Source of the DNA: 34-65-8 sp964516135
Lineage (GTDB): Bacteria; Pseudomonadota; Alphaproteobacteria; Sphingomonadales; Sphingomonadaceae
Length of the DNA stretch: 64,000 bases
Direction: 5' to 3'
Assembly: GCA_964516135.1 (NCBI GenBank)
Contig: CAZEWN010000003.1
Span: 1 to 64,000 of the forward strand
Below the pieces are notes generated by a model. It was not told where the DNA came from and ran no database searches. It worked only from the letters and a program-made list of their open reading frames with translations. Numbering within the stretch: position 1 is the stretch's first letter; every line of letters starts with the position of its first letter. Positions 18,322-27,251 of the stretch are shown here, one piece after another. A program made the translations under genes and the position numbers.

Positions 18322-19277
18322 GCCACGTTGGCGAGGCGGCGCTGCGCCGCGACAAGGCGGCTCATCACTTTCAAATCCTGTTCGCGCAACTGCAGCGCCG
18401 CATCGGCCCACAGCTCGGTGATCCGGTTGAGTTCCGAAAGTTCGAGATTCCACGCGACCTTCATCGCCTTGCGCGAATGAACCAGCCCCGAGTGGCGCCG
18501 TTCCGACTTGCGGATGAATTCGCGACAAGCCTCCAGCCCCTCGCCATTCTCGGCGAGGTGATGGACCAGGCCGTAATCGTACATCTGCTCGGCCGTGAAG
18601 GTTTCGTTCGAAACGATGATTCGGTCGGCCATTGCACTTCCGATCTTGCGGCTGAGCAGCGCGTGCGCGCCCATGCCGGGAAAGAGGCCGAACATGATCT
18701 CGGGCAGCCCGAAGGTCGCACCCCGTTCGGCGACGATATAGTCGAACGAGAGCAGCGCCTCGAACCCGCCACCCAGCGCCGCGCCTTCGACGAGGCCGAT
18801 GGTCAGCATCGGGATATCGAGCGCGGCGATGTTGCGATGCAGTATCGCGCAGCAGCGATGCCCATACCGGACGAGGCCATCACGGTCGCGCCGTTCGATC
18901 AAGCCCTGGAACAGCTTGAGGTCGCCGCCGAAACAGAACACGCCCGGCGAGCGGCTTCCCAGCACAAGATAGCGCAACGGTGCCTTGTCGGGGCCAAACC
19001 CTTGCATGATCAGGCGTTGCCATGCCTCAAAATCGGCGAGCATTGACGGCGTGAAGCTTGGGCGCCCCTCAGGCCGCATGTACGTCCACAAGACCTGGGT
19101 GTCGCTGTCATACAGAACATCGAGTTCGCGCAACGCGAACAGGTCCGCAGGAAGCCCAGCGTGCGTGGCGCTGTCGACGACCAGAAACTCGTCCCCGTCG
19201 GTCAAAGGAACGGCGGGATTATCGGCGCGATCCACTTCGCCCTGCCCCCTCGATAACTGGCTTCCGAAACGATCCAT
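18318..19277 (-). CDS. RpfF-like crotonase, candidate DSF signal synthase
   Basis: The 319-residue protein is a crotonase-fold enzyme that aligns closely with RpfF, the enzyme that makes the diffusible signal factor (cis-2-unsaturated fatty acid) from acyl-ACP. Shared blocks include RPSFTP, FGGDLKLFQGLIERRDRD, GALGGGFEALLS-type text (here EGAALGGGFEALLS) and LPEIMFGLFPGMGAHALLS. The two catalytic glutamates of RpfF lie 20 residues apart; here Glu173 (GGGFE) and Glu193 (GLPE) have the same spacing. A generic enoyl-CoA hydratase is the alternative. No rpfC or rpfG neighbours are present. It is the first gene before the exopolysaccharide locus and is transcribed in the same direction (19278-19440 separates it from the amidotransferase). 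Confidence 0.75.
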   Translation of the reverse strand: MDRFGSQLSRGQGEVDRADNPAVPLTDGDEFLVVDSATHAGLPADLFALRELDVLYDSDTQVLWTYMRPEGRPSFTPSMLADFEAWQRLIMQGFGPDKAPLRYLVLGSRSPGVFCFGGDLKLFQGLIERRDRDGLVRYGHRCCAILHRNIAALDIPMLTIGLVEGAALGGGFEALLSFDYIVAERGATFGLPEIMFGLFPGMGAHALLSRKIGSAMADRIIVSNETFTAEQMYDYGLVHHLAENGEGLEACREFIRKSERRHSGLVHSRKAMKVAWNLELSELNRITELWADAALQLREQDLKVMSRLVAAQRRLANVA

Positions 19278-19385
19278 GCGCGGCCCCCGACGGCGCTATC
19301 CCAGCTGCCTGGCCGCACCAACTCCTTGGAATCTAGGCCAGCCAAGAGTCGCTTGGCAAACGAATATTTCACCATGTTTGGTAAT

Positions 19386-19421
19386 CTGCGACGGATCGTG
19401 ACGCGGTTTGCTGCGTCGCAG
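19386..19421. repeat. 8-bp inverted repeat between crotonase and amidotransferase
   Basis: CTGCGACG and its exact complement CGTCGCAG are separated by 20 nt, between the stop of the amidotransferase and the start of the RpfF-like gene. It could be a terminator for the upstream operon or a regulator site for the crotonase. There is no T-run on the minus strand after it. Confidence 0.4.
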
Positions 19422-19440
19422 CATTGCGGCCCGGGGCAGA

Positions 19441-21339
19441 TCAGCCCGAAATACCGAGCTTTTCCAGCGACCTGTCCAGCATGAGCAGCTGCCACAAAAG
19501 CCGTGAATTATCCTGGCGACCTTCGATGTGGGATTCCGCGATCCGCGCCAACCGATCGCGGTCAAGCCAACCCGCCTGCGCCAGGCGTGGCCCGGCTGCC
19601 ACACCACGCGCAGTCGCGGCCAATGGACCGCGAAACCATTGCGCCAGTGGGGTCACGAACCCCTGTTTGGGCCGGTAGAGCACGTCACGGGGCAGGTAGC
19701 GCTCCATCGTGTGCTTCATCAGCCACTTGCCCTGGGCACCCCTGATTCGCTGGCGATGCGGCAGGCTGGCGGCAAATTCGATCAGGCGATGATCGAGCAG
19801 GGGCTCGCGCGTCTCCAGGCTCACATCCATGCTCGTTCGGTCGACCTTGGTGAGGATATCGCCTGGCAGCCAAAACTTGAGATCGGCGTATTGGGCGCGG
19901 TCCAGCCCCGACCGGGCCGGGGCCGCGCGCATCATCTGCATCAGGGAATGTTCGGCCCGGTAACCGGCCAGCTCGCGTACAAAGGCATCGGTATAGAGCG
20001 CCCCGCGCTGTTCCGGCGCAAGGATTGCGAGTGCGCGGGCATATCCCGCGGCACCGTCGCGTGCCAGCGACAGCAGGGTAGCCTTTGCACGGAGCGGTCG
20101 TGGTGCCCAATCGGCCTTAGGCCACGCCTGACCAATCGTCCCGAACAGCGGCGCGCGCAGCCGTGCGGGCAGGATGGCGCGGGCTTGCTCCTCCCGGTGG
20201 TGGAATACCTGACGTCGATAACCCGCCAGCGCCTCGTCCGCGCCGTCGCCGGACAGTGCGACGGTGACGTGTTCGCGCGCAAGCTGGCAAACGCGCCAGG
20301 TCGGCAGGGCGGAGGCATCGGCGAACGGCTCGTCGAACATGCCGACGAGCCGATCGACCAGCGCGAAATCGTCGGAACCGACCGTGTGCGAATGATGATC
20401 AGTGCCGAACCGGTCGGCCACCTGACGGGCGTACGCGGTCTCGTCCAGCGCAGCGACGTCGAACCCGATCGAGCATGTTCGCACCGGTGCCGCGCTTGCT
20501 TCCGCCATCAGCGCGACGACGCTCGACGAATCCACCCCTCCCGACAGGAACGCGCCCAGCGGCACGTCCGCGACCATGCGCGATGCGACCGCCTGCCGCA
20601 GCAGGTGCAGCAGTTCGGCAGACAGATCTGCCGTCGAGCCCTTGCGCCGATCAACAAAGCTGACATCCCACCACTGGCGCGCGGGCGCGGGCGGGCTGTC
20701 GTGGCGCAGCACGCGAAAATGCCCGGCGGGCAGTTTCTCCACGCCCTTCAGGAAGCTGCGATGATCGGGGACATAGCCCCACGCGAGGTAGTCCTCCACC
20801 GCCAGCGGATCGACCTCGCGCCGCAGCAGCGGATGTGCGAGCAGACCCTTCAGCTCCGACGCGAATGCCAGGCTGCCATCGCTGAGCATGGCGGTGAATA
20901 GCGGTTTCACCCCCAGCCGGTCGCGCGCAAGCAGCAGCTCGCGTCGCTCGAGGTCATACAGGGCAAACGCGAACATGCCGTGCAGCCGATCGAGGCAATC
21001 GACACCCCAACGTTGATAAGCGGCCAGGATGACCTCGGTATCGCCATCGGTGTGAAACCGTGCGCCGGTTTCGGTGAGTTCAGCGCGGAGCTCGCGAAAA
21101 TTGTAGATTTCACCGTTGAAAACGATGACCGCGCGTCCGTCGGCCGCATGCATCGGCTGGGGCGATCCAGCCAGGTCGATGATCGACAAGCGGCGATGAC
21201 CCAAGCCAATGCCCGGCGCCGTCCAGACGCCCGCCCCGTCGGGCCCACGGTGAACCAGCGCGTCGCACATGCGCTCAACCCGGCGCGGATCGACCGGCTT
21301 GATCGTCCCGCTGTGAAATATCCCCGCGATCCCGCACAT
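19441..21339 (-). CDS. Asparagine synthase-like amidotransferase, XrtA/PEP-CTERM associated
   Basis: The 632-residue protein has an N-terminal Ntn glutaminase domain starting MCGIAG, with Cys2 as nucleophile, RHRG-type RGPDG at 31-35 and FNGEIYN at 74-80, and a C-terminal synthetase domain with the PP-loop SGGVDSS at 266-272. It therefore can transfer ammonia from glutamine onto an adenylated carboxylate. Orthologues occur as the exosortase A-associated amidotransferase of exopolysaccharide loci. Likely targets are uronic acids or other carboxylates in the polymer; this is inference. Start ATG at 21339 gives Cys2 and lies 11 nt downstream of the xrtA stop, with which it is probably co-transcribed. 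Confidence 0.92.
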   Translation of the reverse strand: MCGIAGIFHSGTIKPVDPRRVERMCDALVHRGPDGAGVWTAPGIGLGHRRLSIIDLAGSPQPMHAADGRAVIVFNGEIYNFRELRAELTETGARFHTDGDTEVILAAYQRWGVDCLDRLHGMFAFALYDLERRELLLARDRLGVKPLFTAMLSDGSLAFASELKGLLAHPLLRREVDPLAVEDYLAWGYVPDHRSFLKGVEKLPAGHFRVLRHDSPPAPARQWWDVSFVDRRKGSTADLSAELLHLLRQAVASRMVADVPLGAFLSGGVDSSSVVALMAEASAAPVRTCSIGFDVAALDETAYARQVADRFGTDHHSHTVGSDDFALVDRLVGMFDEPFADASALPTWRVCQLAREHVTVALSGDGADEALAGYRRQVFHHREEQARAILPARLRAPLFGTIGQAWPKADWAPRPLRAKATLLSLARDGAAGYARALAILAPEQRGALYTDAFVRELAGYRAEHSLMQMMRAAPARSGLDRAQYADLKFWLPGDILTKVDRTSMDVSLETREPLLDHRLIEFAASLPHRQRIRGAQGKWLMKHTMERYLPRDVLYRPKQGFVTPLAQWFRGPLAATARGVAAGPRLAQAGWLDRDRLARIAESHIEGRQDNSRLLWQLLMLDRSLEKLGISG

Positions 21340-21350
21340 GGCGGCCGCCC

Positions 21351-22904
21351 TTAGTCCAAGCCCGCGGCGCGGTCCATCCACGCCCCCCGGTCGCCCATCG
21401 CGGTGGCGAAGGTGGACATCCGCTGGGCCAATTCGTCCGCGTCTTGCCCCTCGGCCGACACGATCAACATCATGGTCGGTCGGTCCCGGAACAGCAGCCG
21501 GTCGCGCATCGTGGCAATCTTGAGCCTTGTCGCGCTCGCTGTCGTCAGATCACCGACGCGCCATGTCGTATGCGCCAGGCGCTTCAATCGGCCAGGCGCC
21601 ATCAGATAATCGGATTTCGCGTCGGCCATCGCCGGACCTGGCGCGAGCCAGCGCCATGCAGTGTCTGGCGGCAACGCTCCCTCCCCGGCCGCAGTGGCAT
21701 CGCGGGTGTCGTCCTGCGCCGGGTAAAACGCGGCAAACAGGTCAATCCGACGCTCGCCCACATCGCGATAGCTCGCGAGCAGGCGGCGTTCGGCGCCCGC
21801 CGCGCGAGGCGTCCAGGCGTGCTGGGCGTCATATGCGACCCTTTCCCAGCCCGGAACCGACGGCGCAGACAGCCGGGCGGGAGACGCCGCTTCGATACCG
21901 GCGGCACCAGCGTGCCAAACCGCGAACGAGGCGGTCAGGGCCAGCGCGGCGACCAGGGCCGCGGCAGCCGGCATGGCGAACCCCGCCAGGCGCGGGTCGC
22001 GTGCAATTGCGCCGCCATCGACCTGCGGTTCTTCCGGATCGCGGTCGAACCAGCGCCACGACACCGCCAGCAACACCGCGATCACCAGCGCGAAAAAGAC
22101 CCACCCATACACAATGTGATCGAAGCCGGCGGCAAATGCGATTCCTTGCGACTGTGCGATATAGATGGTTCCCCACGCGCGCACGCCATTGGCCAGCACC
22201 GGAAGCACCAGCGCGACGGCGATGAACACTGCGCGCCGTCGCCATCCGCGGAAGCAGCCATGCGCGACGAGCGCGGCGAACGCGGTCATGGCGATCAGGA
22301 ACTGGACGCCCGAACATGCCTCCGCCACCTCGAACAGTCCTGCGGGAGTGTCGATGAACACCCCGTCAACTTGGGCCGGAACGCCGCTCCACAGCGTCAG
22401 CGCAATGGTCATTCTGGCCGTGATCATCTGCAGGGCAGGTACGAGTTCGTCACCAAAAGGTACGAGGAACAGCGCGTAGGCGAGCGGGAACAGGATTGCG
22501 GCGCCCACCCGCGGGCCGAGCAGGGCCAACGCCGCTGCCTGCAACGCCGCGACTGCCCCGACCTGCGCGAGAATATTCACGCCCGCGAGCGCGCCGAGCA
22601 ACCACACGAACAGCGCGCCTGCCAGTAGCAGGAGCCCCGGCCACCAGGCGCCGGGCGTGATCTTCGCGAGTTCGCAGCGCCTGGTCCATGCCAGCCACGC
22701 GATGATCACGGGCACGAACAGCACGTGATTGTAGGTGGACACGTTCCACCATTGATGCGCCATGGCCGCCCATGCCGCATGGGTCAGCGCGGAAAGGGCA
22801 AGCCACGACAAGGCAAGGCGCCCGAGCGCATGCCGCCATGCGCGGGGCACGCGCTCCAGCATGGCCGCCCCGGGGGAAGTCAGTGTCGCGGCGTCAGGCT
22901 GCAT
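21351..22904 (-). CDS. xrtA: Exosortase A fused to an EpsI-like domain
   Basis: Exosortase A is a membrane cysteine protease/transpeptidase thought to cut the C-terminal PEP-CTERM sorting tail of secreted proteins. The 517-residue protein has about eight membrane helices in residues 30-290 with the catalytic triad Cys197 (AEACSGVQ), Arg242 (NGVRAW) and His263 (DHIVYGW). After a final helix the periplasmic EpsI domain (about 310-517) follows. Its start overlaps the end of the glycosyltransferase gene by 11 nt. No PEP-CTERM substrate was found in this window. Confidence 0.95.
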   Translation of the reverse strand: MQPDAATLTSPGAAMLERVPRAWRHALGRLALSWLALSALTHAAWAAMAHQWWNVSTYNHVLFVPVIIAWLAWTRRCELAKITPGAWWPGLLLLAGALFVWLLGALAGVNILAQVGAVAALQAAALALLGPRVGAAILFPLAYALFLVPFGDELVPALQMITARMTIALTLWSGVPAQVDGVFIDTPAGLFEVAEACSGVQFLIAMTAFAALVAHGCFRGWRRRAVFIAVALVLPVLANGVRAWGTIYIAQSQGIAFAAGFDHIVYGWVFFALVIAVLLAVSWRWFDRDPEEPQVDGGAIARDPRLAGFAMPAAAALVAALALTASFAVWHAGAAGIEAASPARLSAPSVPGWERVAYDAQHAWTPRAAGAERRLLASYRDVGERRIDLFAAFYPAQDDTRDATAAGEGALPPDTAWRWLAPGPAMADAKSDYLMAPGRLKRLAHTTWRVGDLTTASATRLKIATMRDRLLFRDRPTMMLIVSAEGQDADELAQRMSTFATAMGDRGAWMDRAAGLD

Positions 22905-24129
22905 CGCGGCGCGTCACGGGCGAGTCTCCGCGCCCGACAAGCCGGGCCAGCGGGGCAAGCATGGCGTCCCATCCATGCCGCTCGACCACGAAGCGCCGCG
23001 CCGCCTGGCCCATGCGGCGGGCCCCGTCCTTATCCTGGAGCAAGGCAAGCGCCCGCGCCGCCAGCGCGGCATCGTCACGGCCAATGGCGAAATGCTCGCC
23101 GTCGCAAGCGGTTATCCCGGTCGCGGCCTCGCCACTCAGAACCACCGGGCGTGCCATCGCCATTGCCTCCAGAACCTTGTTCTGCACACCGCGCGCAATC
23201 GCGAGCGGGGCCACAACCAGGTCGGCGGCAGCGATGAAGGGGCGGATATCGGGCACCGAGCCCCACACGGTCACCCCCATCTCGCCCGCCAGGTCGCGCA
23301 CCCGGGCCGTGGGCGCGCGTCCAACGATGTGGAACTGCGCGCCAGGATGATGGGCGTGGATCGTGGGCAGGATGTGGGCAACGAAGCGTTCCACCGCCGC
23401 GATGTTGGGCGGATAATCCATCTGTCCAGTGAACATCAGATGTGGCCCAGCGACGCCGGCTATTGCGGCATGCGGGGCAATGCGTGCCGGATCGTAAAGG
23501 AGGGTGTCGATGCCGTTGCCGAGCGCCAGCACGTTCGCGCCGACAGGATCGGGCAGCCGCGCTCGCAACAGTTCCACTTCCGCCTCTGTGACCAGCAGCG
23601 CCGCGTCGGCGCGGCGAACCAGCCGTGCCTCCTCGCGCGCCAGCAGCCGGGCTTCGCGGCGATAGAGCGCCGCCCGCGGCCCACGGTGATCGTGGGCATA
23701 GGCCTCGAATTTGGCCGAATCCACGTCGCACAGGTCGATTATCACGCGTCCGCGAAACCCGTCGGGCACATATTGGCCCATCTGCCCCGAAAACACGAAG
23801 ACGGTGTCGATCGGCCGCATCGCGAGTGTAAGGTCGATCCAGTCACGTAGGCGCCCCGAAGCGAATGCCGTCAGGCTGACCGGACGATTGTTGGCGATCG
23901 CCTCGATCCCGGCGCGAGCTAGCGGCTTCGCGCGGTGAACCACGCATCGCGAGCGCGCTAGATCCGCCAGTGCGCTGTCCGCCGCCATGTCTTCGACGGT
24001 TTCACCGAAACAGCCGACGTGCACCGGCGCAAGCGCTGCCAGCGCGCGCAGCAGGTGATGCGAACGGATCTTGTCGCCACGATTGGGTGGAAACGGAACG
24101 CGATGCGCCAGGAACAGGATTTCTCCCAT
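22894..24129 (-). CDS. Glycosyltransferase (GT-B, group 1), XrtA-associated
   Basis: The 411-residue protein resembles the sugar transferases found in exosortase A exopolysaccharide loci. The N-terminal half begins MGEILFLAHRVPFPPNRGDK, a donor-fold opening; the C-terminal half holds a typical nucleotide-sugar binding region with FTGQMDYPPN and the EX7E motif within GVQNKVLEAMAMARPVV. It adds a sugar to the growing lipid-linked repeat unit in the cytoplasm. ATG 24129 overlaps the stop of the FemAB-like gene by 1 nt (TGATG), and its end overlaps xrtA by 11 nt. Sugar specificity cannot be read. Confidence 0.9.
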   Translation of the reverse strand: MGEILFLAHRVPFPPNRGDKIRSHHLLRALAALAPVHVGCFGETVEDMAADSALADLARSRCVVHRAKPLARAGIEAIANNRPVSLTAFASGRLRDWIDLTLAMRPIDTVFVFSGQMGQYVPDGFRGRVIIDLCDVDSAKFEAYAHDHRGPRAALYRREARLLAREEARLVRRADAALLVTEAEVELLRARLPDPVGANVLALGNGIDTLLYDPARIAPHAAIAGVAGPHLMFTGQMDYPPNIAAVERFVAHILPTIHAHHPGAQFHIVGRAPTARVRDLAGEMGVTVWGSVPDIRPFIAAADLVVAPLAIARGVQNKVLEAMAMARPVVLSGEAATGITACDGEHFAIGRDDAALAARALALLQDKDGARRMGQAARRFVVERHGWDAMLAPLARLVGRGDSPVTRRDAA

Positions 24130-25190
24130 CAGGTCAGCCCTCGCGCAATCGTTGGCCCGATCCGGTTGGCCAGCGACAGCGGCAGGCGCCGCCACATCGC
24201 GATTCGCGCGGAATAGGCGTCGCTGGCAGGATCGACGTTGCGAGCCTGGGCACCCGGCGCAGTCCATGTGGCATAGGACAGCGGCTGCGGCACAAAGCCC
24301 CAGTTCTTCTTGTACGCCCACGGCCCGCTGCCCGACTTGGACCGTCCAAAATCGAACCGGGTGCACCCGCGCGAACGCGCATGATGCATCAGTTCGAAGT
24401 ACAACCGTTCGTTGGCCCTGAGAGCACGGGCCGCGCGGGTTCCGCCGCCCCAATAGGGGAGCACGGCGCCGGCATGATAGAACGATAGCACGCTTGCCAC
24501 GGGCACACCGGCGCGGCGCACGGTCAGGATATCGGCATCCGCTCCGAACGCATCGAGCATTGCGTCGAACAGCGCGCGTGGAAACACCGGCGTTCCCAGC
24601 TTGAGCACGCTTTCGGCGTAAACCGCATGGTGTGCGGCGCGATCGGCGTCACTCGCGCCCACCGATATCGTGAAGTCGGCGGCGAGCCCCTTGCGGACCT
24701 CGGCACGATGCTTGCGGGGGATGGCGAGCAATTGCGCCGCATCATCGGCGGCCAGATCGGCGGCGAAACCGCAATGCTTGTCGCGCGCGATGGTCCAGCC
24801 GGGCGGCATGAAGCCGCCGCGCAGTTCCACCGTGCCGCAGGCCCGTCGCAGCGCCAGTTCCGTCGCGGCGTTGCACAGTCGTTGCGCCGTGGCGTCGTTA
24901 TGCGCCAGCACACCGCCGCCGACAGCGAATCCACTCGATACCAGCGCCCGGCCAAACAGGGGGGAATGCACCTCCGTCAACGGGAACCATCCGGTCAATT
25001 CGCCTGCCCGCGTGGCCATCAACCCAAGCGCGCGCTGCCCGCAGCCGCGCTCGGCCGCCATCAGCCAGGCCGGACGATGGAACGCCGTTCCCCCGTGCGC
25101 CGCAACGAAGCCTTCGATCCGGGCGACTTCCCCCGGATCACGCAGATCGGCAAGCGTGATATGCTCCGACACGGCCAACGGTGCGTTCAT
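24129..25190 (-). CDS. FemAB-like acyltransferase, XrtA-associated
   Basis: The 353-residue protein is a FemAB/GNAT-superfamily enzyme of the type recurrent in exosortase A loci. The GNAT-like core is visible in AVYAESVLKLGTPVFP, VPVASVLSFYHAGAVLPYWG and the closing FDFGRSKSGSGPWAYKKNWG segment. Relatives transfer aminoacyl or acyl groups. Start at ATG 25190 overlaps the stop of the deacetylase by 4 nt (ATGA). A second FemAB-like enzyme is encoded at 35033, so the locus holds two. Donor and acceptor unknown. Confidence 0.88.
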   Translation of the reverse strand: MNAPLAVSEHITLADLRDPGEVARIEGFVAAHGGTAFHRPAWLMAAERGCGQRALGLMATRAGELTGWFPLTEVHSPLFGRALVSSGFAVGGGVLAHNDATAQRLCNAATELALRRACGTVELRGGFMPPGWTIARDKHCGFAADLAADDAAQLLAIPRKHRAEVRKGLAADFTISVGASDADRAAHHAVYAESVLKLGTPVFPRALFDAMLDAFGADADILTVRRAGVPVASVLSFYHAGAVLPYWGGGTRAARALRANERLYFELMHHARSRGCTRFDFGRSKSGSGPWAYKKNWGFVPQPLSYATWTAPGAQARNVDPASDAYSARIAMWRRLPLSLANRIGPTIARGLT

Positions 25191-26059
25191 GCCGCCAGTT
25201 CCTGCGCCCGCGCGGCCTCGCGATGTGCGAGCATGTCCATCCGGCCCCACGCGAATTCATTAACGAGCTCACGCAGCTTTCCGGCCATGACGCCAAGATT
25301 GGTGTAATGGCGCAGGCGCGAGCGGATCGGCGCATTGCCCACGCGCGGCTGCGCGGGGTCAATTTCCCAGGGGTGAAAATAGAATACCGCGGGGCGCGCC
25401 TCGCGCCGGTTGACCTGGCGGATGGCCCAGCGGGAAAAGCCGTACGGCAGGACGCGGAAGAACCCGCCCCCGCCCGCCGCCACCCGCTTGCCGCCCAGGA
25501 TGGCGGTGGTCACCGGGATTTCGACCAAGTTTGACCACGGCAACGGCTTGAACGCGAAACGCGGCGCCTCGCGCCAGCCGTAGTGATCATGAACGATCGG
25601 CGCGACGCTGGAGGAATAGGCGTAGCCCTGTTCCGCCAGCTCCATGTAGGCCCAGGGTGTGCGACCATCGATGGAGAAGCTGGGTGCGCGGTAGCCGGTC
25701 ACCGACACTCCAGAGGCATCCTCCAGGACAAGCCGTGCTTTTTTAATGTCGGCTGCAAAGCTACTGCGATCAAAGGTGAAAACCCGCACGTGATCGTAAC
25801 CGTGGCTGGCCACCTCGTGCCCGGCATCGGCGATGCGGCGCAACAGCGCAGGATTGCGCCGGGCGACCCAGCCCAGCGTGAAGAACGTACCCTTGACGTC
25901 CGCTTCGGCGAACATGTCGAGGATGGCGAGCACGTTATCTTCAACCCGGCTGGCAAGGCCATCCCAATCGCTCCGGCCGATCACGTTCTCGAACGCTCCG
26001 ACCTGAAACCAGTCCTCGACGTCGACCGACAGGCCGTTAACGATGCGATGTTCCTCCAC
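25187..26059 (-). CDS. Polysaccharide deacetylase, XrtA-associated (NodB domain)
   Basis: The 290-residue enzyme has a NodB carbohydrate esterase 4 domain: first catalytic Asp in SVDVEDW, metal-binding His pair in SHGYDH, and RAPSFS and later FYFHPWE motifs. It removes N-acetyl groups from the exopolysaccharide, in cytoplasm or periplasm. No signal peptide is seen. Start choice: the conserved region opens with NGLSVDVEDW, so the GTG at 26059, 14 nt past the stop of the ATPase and preceded by AGGG, is used; a GTG at 26113 would overlap the ATPase by 40 nt and is a less likely alternative. Confidence 0.87.
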   Translation of the reverse strand: MEEHRIVNGLSVDVEDWFQVGAFENVIGRSDWDGLASRVEDNVLAILDMFAEADVKGTFFTLGWVARRNPALLRRIADAGHEVASHGYDHVRVFTFDRSSFAADIKKARLVLEDASGVSVTGYRAPSFSIDGRTPWAYMELAEQGYAYSSSVAPIVHDHYGWREAPRFAFKPLPWSNLVEIPVTTAILGGKRVAAGGGGFFRVLPYGFSRWAIRQVNRREARPAVFYFHPWEIDPAQPRVGNAPIRSRLRHYTNLGVMAGKLRELVNEFAWGRMDMLAHREAARAQELAA

Positions 26060-26073
26060 CGGCGCGCACCCTG

Positions 26074-27240
26074 TCAGGCGGCGGCGCGCGGCGGCTGCCC
26101 GCTTTCGAACCACTCGATCAGCATTGTCAGCACGTGCCGGACCGATGCCTCCTGTTCGTCCAGCCGATGCTCCAGGGCCGAAACTTTACGCGCGAAATCA
26201 TCAGGCACCGCAACGGGGCCGTTGCCGATCCGATCGGCAAGTTCGATCACGGCCTGTTGCAACTCGGCAATCTGCGTGTCTCGTTCGGCGAGTGCCGCGA
26301 TCAACTCGGCGTGAGGGATGGCCTGCACCGTCGGCGGCGCTTCGGGATAAACCGCGTGCTTGACGGGCCCTGGGCCGGGTGCAGGCTCGATCTTGGGCAT
26401 GGGCGCGGGCGCTGCTTCGGGGAATGCGTTGTCGCTCCGCATCTCGCGCAGCACGGCGGTCAGCATGGCGTTGTCGATGCGCGTGCGCTGCTCAACCGCC
26501 CCCAGCAGCATCAGCCGGGTTGCCACCTGGTTGATGCGCCGGGGAATCCCGCCCGTCGCCTCGTACATCTCGGTGAAAACCCGCTGGTCGAATTCCGGAT
26601 TGCCGGCCCAGCCAACACACGCGAGGCGATGCTTGATGTACGGTTCGACTTCCCCCGGCTCCATCGGGTCGAGGTGATGGGCTGCGATCACGCGCTGGCG
26701 CAGCTGCTCGAGATCCTGATGTTCGGCCAGCACCTGGCGAAATTCGGGCTGACCCAGCAGCAGGGTTTGCAACAGCGGATGCGCGCCAAGCTGGAAGTTC
26801 GACAGCATCCGCAGTTCTTCGAGCGCCTCGACCGAAAGGTTCTGCGATTCATCGACGATCAGCAGACACCGCCGCCCCTCGCGCGCTTCTTCGTGCAGGA
26901 AGCTCTCGATTTCGCCGAGCGCGCTCGCCTTGTCGCGTCCCTCGATATCCAGACCGAAGCTTTGCGCGACGAGATGAACCAGTTCATCACCATCAAGATT
27001 GCTCGTGACGATCTGCCCGACGGTGATTGCATCCCGGTCGATCCGCTGCATGAGGTGCGCGACCAGCGTCGATTTGCCAGCGCCAACCTCTCCCGTGATG
27101 ACGATGAAGCCTTCGGACTGGGCAAGGCCGTAACTGAGGTACGACAGCGCCTTGCGGTGCGTTCCACTCTCGAAATAGAAGTTGGGATCGGGCGTCAGTT
27201 GGAAGGGGCGTCCGGTCAGGCCATAGAAGTCGTCGAACAT
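26074..27240 (-). CDS. XrtA-associated AAA ATPase
   Basis: The 388-residue protein is an AAA+ ATPase of the ExeA/GspA type that accompanies exosortase A loci. Walker A TGEVGAGKST is at residues 49-58, Walker B is LLIVDESQN, and IPRRINQVATRLML provides the sensor/lid. The C-terminal third is rich in Ala/Pro and ends with a coiled-coil-like segment (about 320-375). It may power or control assembly of the export apparatus; direct function unknown. The gene follows the beta-barrel gene after an 11-nt gap. Confidence 0.92.
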   Translation of the reverse strand: MFDDFYGLTGRPFQLTPDPNFYFESGTHRKALSYLSYGLAQSEGFIVITGEVGAGKSTLVAHLMQRIDRDAITVGQIVTSNLDGDELVHLVAQSFGLDIEGRDKASALGEIESFLHEEAREGRRCLLIVDESQNLSVEALEELRMLSNFQLGAHPLLQTLLLGQPEFRQVLAEHQDLEQLRQRVIAAHHLDPMEPGEVEPYIKHRLACVGWAGNPEFDQRVFTEMYEATGGIPRRINQVATRLMLLGAVEQRTRIDNAMLTAVLREMRSDNAFPEAAPAPMPKIEPAPGPGPVKHAVYPEAPPTVQAIPHAELIAALAERDTQIAELQQAVIELADRIGNGPVAVPDDFARKVSALEHRLDEQEASVRHVLTMLIEWFESGQPPRAAA

Positions 27241-27251
27241 CTTTCGTCCCT

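Noticed and set aside
20473..21354. Open frames antisense to the amidotransferase as an extra gene
   Set aside because: They carry no family pattern, while the Cys2 glutaminase and PP-loop motifs are clear on the minus strand.
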